From assembly GCA_019044685.2 (NCBI GenBank), contig JAGTXX020000006.1, positions 434,001 through 498,000 on the forward strand: DNA of 64,000 bases. Reading direction: 5' to 3'. Numbering within the stretch: position 1 is the stretch's first letter; every line of letters starts with the position of its first letter. Under the pieces are notes generated by a model. It did not search any database, was not told where the DNA came from, and worked only from the letters and a program-made list of their open reading frames with translations. Position numbers and translations under genes: made by a program. Of the stretch, positions 55,869-64,000 are shown one piece after another. The stretch is from Nannochloris sp. 'desiccata' (Eukaryota; Chlorophyta; Trebouxiophyceae; Chlorellales; Chlorellaceae).

Positions 55869-56255
55869 CCTGCTCTGCTGTTGCAAACTTAAATGTACTA
55901 GAAGCTTGCTGAAAAAGAGGGCTATTACAATATAAGGCCGCTCCTTAAATAAGCCTCGCAACTTGACGCCGCAACTTGACCCTGGCATCTTTCAAAACAA
56001 GGGTCCCACCGAGGGCAAATTAGCTTCGGTGCTATGAAGCATTTTCCTGGGCAGTTTTAAGCATCCCTTTCTCTGATAGAAATACGCCAAAATAACACCC
56101 ACCAAAAAGAATAGAGAATCAGGCCCTTTTTTAGCGACTATAATACACATCGTTCACATTTCAAAGTGCCAGATAATTGAACCTGCAAATAGATCACAAA
56201 ACGATATCATTAATTAAAGATCCAGGCTACATAGTAGTATATCGGTATCGAAATC
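55869..56255. other. Divergent promoter region, RPS28 / CSN3
   Basis: 387 bp between the RPS28 start codon (-) and CSN3 (+), including the RPS28 5' UTR. No named element. Confidence 0.45.
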
Positions 56256-57893
56256 ATGTCGCTACAAACTGTGATCACACAGATTCAAGGCTTGTCAGCC
56301 TCAGAGAGTGATCTAGACAGCTTGAATACACAACTCAAGCCTTCCCAAGTAGACAGCCTGCTCAAAGGCAGCGCTGGAGCCATCTATGAAGCCCTCCAAA
56401 CACTTGATATGCAGGCGCATTCCTTAGGATACCTCTATTTACTGTAAGTGGCCAATTCTTTAGTCGTACATAATTTCTCCTCCCCCCGCCTGAAGCCTTT
56501 CCATCTCCTTTATTGAAAAATTGAATATTTCAATTACATTAATTTTACTCCAACGTTTAATCACTGCAGAGAAGCCAAAGGTCGTCATGCATGTCCTCCA
56601 CAAGGAGATATCCTCTTTTTCGAAGCAACAACCCGTTTCTTAACGCTCTGCGACTGCACCCAGGTCCGCCGTGCCGCCGTAAAATTCACCAGCCTTTGCT
56701 CCATCTACAGAGCCCAAGCAGTCGCTCTCGGCAAAACAAAACACTGTATTTTACCTCTACGTACTGCGATTAAAACTCTCTGCCCTACTCCTGGCGCTAT
56801 CTCCCCGATACATGCTGACTTCTTCCAAGCATGTCTGCTTGCAAAATGTTATTCCGCCGCTGAAGAAATTTTACAAGAAGAGGCTCATGCTGTAGACCCT
56901 GGAGCCACTGGCGTCACCTCTACCGACATTTTATTATACTGCTACTATGGTGGGATGTTGGAGACTGGTCGTCGCAGGTACACACGTGCGTTTGACTTGT
57001 ACCTCACTGCTATTGTCGCCCCGACGGGCGTGGTGAATGCTATAACAATGGCCTGTCTTAAGAAGTTATACCTCGTTTCGCTGTTAATAAATGGAGAATC
57101 ACCGAGTTTGCCGAAATATACGTCTCCCCCTGTACTTAGAGCGATGAAAAGCGAGTGTGCAGCGTACATTGAGCTTGCAAAAGTGGCGGCAAATGCCTCT
57201 ACTGCTGCTGCAGGGGCTGCAGGCTGCAGCGGTGCTGGTGGTGCTAATGGTGTGTCAGCTGCTACCGTGGATCTCGCTGCGTTTGCGACGAGTAAAAGTG
57301 AAATTTGGCGTGCTGATGGCAATGTAGGCCTTGTCCGGCGTGTCGTAGAGACTGGAAGCAAACGTAATATACGAGCAATAACTCGCACATTTAGCTCCCT
57401 CAGCGCTGCGGGTGTCGCCCAGCGAGCTGGTCTATCCAATCCTCAAGAAAGCGAGATAGAGATTCTTCGAATGATCGAATCAGGCGAAGTCAATGCTCGT
57501 ATCAACAAACGTGACAACATGGCAGAGTTTGGGACACCCGATTCTGATGTGTTTGCTTCTACTGAGGCTGCTGCAAAGTTGGAAGAGCTTTTACAGAGAT
57601 GCATGGAGCTGTCGACGGTTGTTGCTGCAGCAGACCATTCAGTTTCCTGTGATCGTGCATTCATTAGTAAAACCGAGGTAAATAAAAATGTACTTGGTGG
57701 CGGGGGTCGTATAGATTTGACCCCGGGGCCTTCTGGGGCTATGATGGGCAGCTTAGGTGGTAGTGGAGAGGATCTGCCCTTCCTTGGCGGTGGGAGTGGG
57801 AGCGGCGGCGGTGGTAGTGAAGGGCAAGAAGGATTGCCCATGAGTTCGCCTGCAGTGGAGCTGTTAGATAACTTGGATGACAGTATGTTTTAG
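56256..57893 (+). CDS. CSN3: COP9 signalosome subunit 3
   Basis: PCI-domain subunit of the COP9 signalosome, which removes NEDD8 from cullin-RING ligases. Exons 56256-56443 and 56570-57893 give 503 aa, longer than the usual ~425. Matching blocks: SPIHADFFQACLLAKCYSAA, LLYCYYGGMLETGRRRYTRA, AITMACLKKLYLVSLLINGE with SLPKYTSP, and in the PCI region VQ/RAGLSNPQESEIEILRMIESGEVNARINKRDNM. Extra length comes from an Ala/Gly-rich insertion (about 57190-57270) and a Gly-rich acidic C-terminal tail (SGSGGGGSEGQEG). Intron gtaagt...ctgcag splits a Leu codon. Confidence 0.92.
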
Positions 57894-58456
57894 AAGTAAT
57901 TAATAAAGTATTACTAGTTAATTCCAATGTTATATTCATCGCTTGGTACTATACTTTGGTGTAATGCTTTGTGTTTTTCAACAATAGAGCAATCAAACTA
58001 ACAGATGGTGTTAGCTTGTTAGGTTATACATTATTATTTATTATAAACAGGAGAATGGTACCGTGCTGTCGAGAAAAAAAATGAAGTGTCAAAATTGGGG
58101 GAAAAAGTAAAAGTTTGTCAAACAACCAAAAAAAAGAATCAAGCAGTATATTTTTATTCAGGAGTTTAGGGTCAAGCAGAAAACGAAAACAAGAATCAGT
58201 TTATTTGCGAATGAAGCGAGCGTGAAATACAATACAGATGGGGGAAATGAGAGATAAAAACGAACAACGAGTTTAAAAAAATTAAAGTTCAAGGTTGCGA
58301 AATATTGAAGAAAAAGAAAATTCAAATTCTTCAGTTAAGAAAGCTGCTTGTACCTATATTCTTAAGTTCTATAGGTGACAGGGCATGCTACCAGTGATAA
58401 ATGCACTAGTCATACTATCAACTGCTATTATTTCGTACTACACACGATCATCATCA
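57894..58456. other. Intergenic between convergent genes
   Basis: A-rich 3' flanks of CSN3 and the starch synthase gene. Nothing recognised. Confidence 0.5.
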
Positions 58457-60948
58457 TCAGCTTGCATGCTTTTTCGATAGCCTTGCAATTACAGTCTCCC
58501 ACTCAACAGCCGGCTTCTTCCAAGACAGCTCTGCTTCCATGCAATTTCTCTGCATAGATCGATGAGTATACGTCCCCGCTTCCATTTCAACACGACGTAG
58601 AAGCTCAGCAAGGCCATCAACATCGGCACGATGGGACAAAGCATCACCAGGAGGGCGCAGCGGCCGCAGCGTGTAGCCAATTCCAGGTTGTACGAGATCT
58701 TTCAAACCACCCACAGCTGCAACAAGCGGCACAGCGCCATATCTTACACCACACTGTGCTACAAGACCGCAGGGTTCGAACCGGGAGGGGACAATGACGT
58801 AGTCTGCTGCGGCAAGCAGCCAGTGAGCGAGCTCTTCAGAAAAGGCGGTGACGCCGACAGCTTGACCCTGGAATGAGAGTTCTAAGCCTTTTAAGGCAGC
58901 TTGGATCCAGGATTCTCCTGTCCCCAACATAGCAATTTGTAGTCTATTCTTGTCATCTTTGTATTTTTTTTCTAGAAGGTAACGTTGATCAAGCTTGGAG
59001 GAAGCAAGGTCTTCCAAGTGCCATTGCTCCTGCAGTTGATATCGGACAGGCGCTGGCGTTGGTGCCCCAGCCAACACCGTCGGAACAGCACCCAACAGCA
59101 CATCTAATCCTTTCTGTTCCGTCAACCTCCCGACAAATACAACCAACGCTGCATCCGGATTCTCTTCTAGACCTAATCTACGTTGTAACTTCTTCTTCAT
59201 CACTGCCTTTCCTGTGACCATATTCTTTATTCCATACCTTCCCTCTTTAGGTAGCAATGGATCGCTTGCTGGATCCCATTCGTGGGTATCTATACCATTC
59301 ATAATACCAGTAACACCGCGTTTAATCAGAATATCTTGCAGGCCACACCCCATATCTGGTTGAGTTTGAATTTCTTGGGCGTATGTCGGGCTAACGGTAA
59401 TAACCTCGTCGGCACACAGCAGGCCCGCTCTCATGAAATTCAAATCACCTACGAGCTGTTGGAAGTTTTCTTCAGAAGGAGAAGTGGTTGAAGATTGTGA
59501 AGATGCTTTTAAGGAAAGAGGTTGTTGCTTTTTTAGAGGAGAGTCCTCCGGGCACGTACACGGCTTTGTTGGAAGACAGAGACATCGTGCTGCTAGTGTG
59601 TCACCTTCTACAACACTAGAAAACACTGTTGATCCTGTTTCTAGCTCTTCAAGGACACTTTTCCAATCACTATGAGAGTCCAATGCCCCCAGCGCCTCGT
59701 CAGGGAGACACAACCGATTAAACACAGAAGCAGGGAACATACCTTGATAAGCTAAATTATGAATACACATGGCTGTAGCTGCTGTAAATAACCGATGTGT
59801 CAACAATTCTGAGTACTCAAATGAAGAAGAGAAAGAATCTCCGTTCGGGCTGCTATCGCTTTCGCTGTGCCCGGTATCAGTATTGATACGTTGCCGCTTT
59901 ATTATATATTGTAGACGTAGCAACTGCAGTGCCGTAGGCCAATCATTCGCTATAAACACAATACCACCTCGAGTACTGCCGCTATCACTATCGCTATTTT
60001 GTTGTAGTTCAGGCATTAAAGCTGCAGCTCCTATAGCCGCTTGGCATAGAATGTTATATCTAAGTTCGAGTCCATCCAAGTCCCCTGCTTCCATGTAGGT
60101 TAACGATCCACCTCCACTCGCATTACCGCCATATATATCCTCTGTCCGCAGTGCAGGGTGATCTACAAATACACGCTCAACGCCGCCTTGTTTTGTGTGA
60201 AAAAGGTCAGCATGTGATGGTAATCGAGAGGGCAACGATGAGCTTGCTTTTGATTCGTTACTAGCAATGTTGTTATTAGTAGATGACAATGCGAGTTGTC
60301 TAACTTGTTGTTCTAGTAGCTCACGTTGTCTATGCATCTCCTGTCCACGCCGTCTTCGTCCCCGTCGACGGCGACGGGGGGAGTGTGGTGGTGTCACTCC
60401 TTTGCTTGGTGTGCTTTCTACTTTTAGAGGGGAGCCCGAGCCAGAGGAAATGGTGCTGCTAGCAGGAGGCAAGTCTAGTGGAACAGCAATGCCTGTGGGA
60501 GTGGTGTCTGGGTACTCAAGGTAGCGGGGTGCTACAGTGACTACAGTATGGCCTCTGCAGGAAGAAAATAAAATAATAGACATGTTGTTTATAACGGAGA
60601 AAATTTTGGGATGGGGCAACACTGTCGGGATTAGGGCCAAGTATAAAAACTTTTCCCAAGCAAAATATTACTGTGCGAAATTACCTGGCTGCAAGTGCTG
60701 TTGGCAGTGACGCAAGAACGTCAGCTAGACCTCCAACTTTAGACCTGAACACACAAACAGAAATAAAGAGGGCAGGGCGGGGGCGTTAAAATTAAGAATT
60801 GAAAACATCTGGTCGAGATTTTGAGTTGTAAAAGGCAATTGGGATAGCACACCGTATTGACTTACCATGGCGCGACCTCAGTCGAGATAAAAACAACCCG
60901 TAGGCGTTCTCTATTATCGTTGCTAGAGGCAGAAACGCATGTAGCCAT
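58457..60948 (-). CDS. Starch synthase (GT5), with large internal insertions
   Basis: Extends alpha-1,4-glucan chains from ADP-glucose in the plastid. Exons 60948-60866, 60744-60685 and 60554-58457 give 746 aa. Landmarks: VFISTEVAPWSKVGGLADVL with the ADP-glucose-binding KVGGL at residues ~30-34, IHNLAYQGMFPA near 318, GVTGIMNGIDTHEWDPASD, FVGRLTEQKG near 527, VPSRFEPCGL near 642 and the second GGL region (VGGLKDLV) near 667. A Ser/Pro-rich insertion with the basic block RRRRRGRRRRG interrupts the N-terminal lobe (about residues 73-185), and a second Ser-rich, Cys-containing loop precedes LNFMRAGLLCADE. The N-terminus before the core is only ~17 residues, short for a transit peptide, so an upstream exon may be missing. 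Class (GBSS, SSI-IV) not determined. Confidence 0.88.
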
Positions 60949-61524
60949 TCTCGTGTTTTTTCGACAATGCCGGTGCTGTGCGGGCGCAAAGGCCGCTCCG
61001 ATTCGGCCCTGCGCACTTCCGATCATATCCCTTCCCTATTTCTCCGTTTCCATCACCATCATTGGACGGCCGACCAAAGCTGCTATACAAGCCGAAAATG
61101 TTTTAGACGATTTCAGATGATCTTGCTTCCCTTTGGCCCAGGAGCCCAATCCCAGCAATCAGAATTATATTTAATTTATGTTGATAAAATGAATGCATGT
61201 TGATGCACAATGAGCGTTATAAATTTGGCGCAGTTTTTATTCTATCTTTGAACAGCAGGCTCGAGCCCTAGCCCCAAAAATTTGAATTTCACGACACCTT
61301 CTATATTTTGATAAGTTGCAAAAAATTACACCTCAAGAGGCTCAAATAATCTTCCTAGGTCGCGCACAGATCTCATGACCTCATGAGGTTTAAGCCGATG
61401 AAGGCTGCCCCCCGGTTCGCCACCGGCGGAGACGGTGATTTTGCATGAAACAGAATGAGGCCAGTTCAGCAACCCAATTTCAGCTGCGGTTCTCGCTGAT
61501 TGCCCTCGACGCTGGAACTCGCAG
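60949..61524. other. Upstream region of starch synthase
   Basis: 576 bp between the starch synthase start (-) and the small gene (+). It may include a missed 5' exon of the synthase. No repeat recognised. Confidence 0.4.
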
Positions 61525-61826
61525 ATGTCTGACATTGAGAAAAGCAGTAAAAGCTATAAGATTCTTCCCCCAGTGGCAAAGTACTCTGCTACCAGCCACA
61601 GATACCAGGGAGGGCGTTGGTCTTGTGACGGGAAGTTACCTCGTCTGGTGGTTGTTTCGTTTTGCTTTGTTTCCTTTATTTATCGTTTAAATTTTATAAA
61701 TAAACTTACGATAATATCTATTGTTCTATCTTTATGCAGGGCCTTTCGTGGTTACATGGAAAAAGTGCTAAACTTTCTCGTAAGGACTTCATCGCTGCCA
61801 CCTCTGCGGTGTCCACCGCTGCCTAA
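61525..61826 (+). CDS. Small two-exon gene, 69-aa protein of unknown function (tentative)
   Basis: Exon 1 61525-61647 and exon 2 61740-61826 join in phase 0 across a 92-nt intron (CTG|gtggtt ... tatgcag), the same size as other introns here. The product begins MSDIEKSSKSYKILPP and ends in a compact GLSWLHGKSAKLSRKDFIAA segment with TSAVSTAA before the stop. It is basic and has no membrane helix. Support: good acceptor with pyrimidine tract, phase, and protein-like composition of exon 2 in one frame only; the donor is non-consensus after GTGG. I recognise no family. Confidence 0.42.
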
Positions 61827-62198
61827 TAAAATTAACCCAAGCTTCAAGCACAGAATGATCGTCGCAGTACTTCAATTGACTAATTTTCGAAATCGAATAC
61901 TTTTTGTCTATTTCGTCTATTTGCGCTATAGCCAAGAGGTAAATAAACAAGGCGCCGGCCCGGGCCCGGGGAGGGAATTCTATTTATTTTTCAGCCAAAG
62001 GTAATCAGTCCAAATTTAGATATCATTGGAATTTATTTTTGACTTTGGTAATAGTATCCGAGTTCAGGTTGTTTGAAACAGGACTCGAAAGTTCTAGTCT
62101 AACTACTGCATCTCTTGTAGTTTTTGGCAATTTCGGTCGGAATTGCTTTGGCAAATTGTTCATTAAGATTCACTCCCCGTATTAGTATCGCTTTCGAT
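61827..62198. other. Intergenic
   Basis: Promoter side of the SMYD-like gene. Nothing recognised beyond an AT-rich leader. Confidence 0.4.
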
Positions 62199-64000
62199 AT
62201 GTCGACTGATAACTCAGGAGCCGCTGGCAAGGGCAAGGGCAAGAAAAAGGTACGAAAGGTTCGCATGCAGAGTAGATGTTGCTCAAATGTGTTCAATTAG
62301 TAACCTTATCTGGGAATTAAAAACGGTGCTTTGTATATTTTAAAAGCCACTCTATCCATTAAGTCCGTCGCATTGCGATTTTATGCGGTTTTTGGCGGGT
62401 TTTATTGTTCTTACCCTCATCTCAATTTCAATTTTATTTACAGGGTGCCAAATTTGCCCCTTTGCCCAGCATCCAAGCTGTTGAAGCTTCTCTGCCTTGG
62501 CACGTTGAGTACAGCTCCCGTGCCGGTCGTCATGCTGTAGCCAACGAGGACCTCCCTGCCGGCACGCTGGTCTTGGTCGAGCAGCCTTTCCTCCGCTTGC
62601 CTCTGTCTAAATTCGCAGCTGCTGTATGCACTCGTTGCTTACGCACTCTCCAGCAGTCTGGTGAGGTCCCTCCTCCTGGCAACCCTTGCCTCCCTCGTTA
62701 TTGCATCAAGTGCAAAGAACAACCCAGTCCTCTTGATGCTCAACTCGCTGCTCTCCGCATCAAACTTGCTGAGATTGCCGACGTCAGCAAACTGGACCCT
62801 CTCATGTTCAATATCTTGACTAATCTAGATCTCCAGCGCTCTGGAATCGAAATTGCTGCCCCCCCTGCTGCGGACATGCCTGCTAAGTCCTTCCCCGACA
62901 TTAAACAAGACTTCAATGATATTCGTTGCTCTGTTGCTGACTACGACTCCATGCCCAACATGTGGGATCGTAAACCTGAAGCATGGAGAAAGAAATTCGG
63001 TCCTGCTTTGCGTGCTTTGCATAAAGAACTCACTGCTTTGGCCGAGGCTGGCACCGTTGCCAACTACAAAGTCAGTCCTATTACCCGTCTTCAAGCAGAT
63101 GCTGCTCAGCTTCCTGCCAATTTACACCAAGTCACAGGCCCTCATGCCGCCACCGAGACTGGTATTGCCTTGTTCCCTGCTCTTTCCGTCTTCAACCACT
63201 CTTGCTTACCAAACGCACACTTCATCGTCAGTGCAAGCCGAGTATTTGTCCGCACGTTGATTCCTGTAACTAAGGGCACCCAGCTTACTGTTGCGTATGT
63301 ACAAATTACCGAACCTCGCAATGTACGTCAACAGACTTTGGAAAGTGAACGCCACTTCACTTGTACATGCCCCCGCTGCTCCGGCCCTTTAAAACAAAGT
63401 GTTGATCGATTCTTGGAGGGTGTTATATGTGGAGTGTGCAACCAAGATGTGATGCTTCCAACTGTTGGGGTTGAGAATGACGCTGCACGGGAAGTGTGGA
63501 AGGAAAGAATGAAAGAAATGAAGGCAGAAGAAGAAAAAAATCAAGCTATCCGTGCGAAAAAAGCTGCTGCAAAAAATAAAGCAAAGAAAGCGATCAAGAG
63601 TTCTTCAAGTGGTGGTGAAGCTCCAGCTGACGCTGCACCTGAAACAGACGCAAAAGAAGCCGACAGGGTAGATAATGGTGAAGAAACCGAGCAAAAAAAA
63701 GAACAAGATGAAGATCAACAGCAGCAGGAGCTTCAAAATAACGGCAATGAGTTGCCGGAAAATATTCCCTTTTGGAGATGCTGCACCTGCGAGACAGTTC
63801 TTCCAGCGCACACAATAGACGGCTACGGCCCTGGTGACGTCATCTCCCAAGCTGCAAATTGCCTTCAACGTGGTATAACGTATATTAACATCAAACATGC
63901 TGAATTAGCAGCTCAGGGTGAGCAATTGTTGGAGCAAGTGGCCAACGGCATGGACGGCCGTCTTGCCGTCTACCATAATTACGTCACCTCAGCTCAAGCC
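62199..64000 (+). CDS. SMYD-type SET-domain protein, 3' end outside window
   Basis: Putative lysine methyltransferase of the split-SET (SET-MYND) group. Exon 1 62199-62249 encodes a basic 17-residue leader (GKGKGKKK); exon 2 runs open from 62444 to the window end, 536 residues in all so far. Seen: SET-N segment WHVEYSSRAGRHAVANEDLPAG, a Cys-rich MYND-like finger (CTRCLRTL ... YCIKCKEQ), SET core LFPALSVFNHSCLPNAHFIV with the NHSCxPN cofactor motif, LTVAYVQITEPRNVRQQ with the catalytic Tyr region, and a post-SET zinc site (CTCPRC ... ICGVC). A Lys/Glu/Gln-rich disordered insertion (about 63490-63770) splits the post-SET region before the start of a TPR-like helical end (CLQRGITYINIKHAELAAQG). 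Substrate unknown. Confidence 0.85.

Overview
The window is nuclear DNA of a eukaryote, most likely a small-genome green alga (Chlorophyta). The main evidence is an SBP-box transcription factor gene (a Viridiplantae-specific family), a chloroplast KEA-type K+/H+ antiporter, a starch synthase, plastid-type EF-P, a plant-type DYRK kinase, plastid amino-acid biosynthesis genes with transit-peptide-like N-termini, and many short GT-AG introns. An eEF3-type elongation factor, known from fungi and many algae, fits as well. The species cannot be fixed from the sequence. Genes are dense (about 31 in 64 kb, on both strands), AT-leaning outside exons, with introns mostly of 70-210 nt crowded at the 5' ends of genes. 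No tRNA, rRNA or CRISPR was seen.

Layout: 1-6.5 kb eEF3 (5'-truncated by the window) and a HEATR6-like protein. 7.2-19.9 kb a secreted Cys-rich/acidic protein, TOM40, a UBC7/UBE2G2-type E2, a SINE-like insertion with a 15-bp target duplication, a phosphoglycerate-mutase-like protein, a UIM protein, a coiled-coil protein, a sterol-glucosyltransferase-like GT1 and the OLA1 GTPase. 20.0-23.6 kb is the accessory region: a near-perfect 870-bp inverted repeat (78-bp spacer) holding two mirror copies of a truncated, spliced gene of unknown family and flanked by a 9-bp imperfect direct repeat, then repeat-derived DNA with a 26-bp-TIR MITE-like element. 23.6-34 kb SDHC, a D-lactate dehydrogenase-like enzyme, a plastid-type membrane protein, RTEL1 helicase and a divergent SBP-box protein. 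35-48 kb DHAD, plant-type DYRK, plastid EF-P, prephenate/arogenate dehydratase and KEA. 48-64 kb EMC8/9, two tandem BAH-PHD readers, anthranilate phosphoribosyltransferase, a Sec14-like protein, RPS28, CSN3, starch synthase, a probable 69-aa spliced gene and a SMYD-type SET protein that runs off the end.

There is no operon logic. Several genes serve plastid metabolism (DHAD for branched-chain amino acids, PDT/ADT for Phe, TrpD for Trp, starch synthase, EF-P, KEA), others mitochondria (TOM40, SDHC), chromatin (BAH-PHD pair, SMYD, SBP) and protein turnover (UBC7-type E2, CSN3, UIM protein). Gene models below were spliced by hand from reading frame, GT/GC-AG sites and family alignment from memory; exon ends supported only by frame are flagged. 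The most unusual items are the palindrome, the SINE-like insertion, the SBP domain with an altered zinc-ligand pattern, two GC-AG introns, and an RPS28 start codon that abuts its splice donor.
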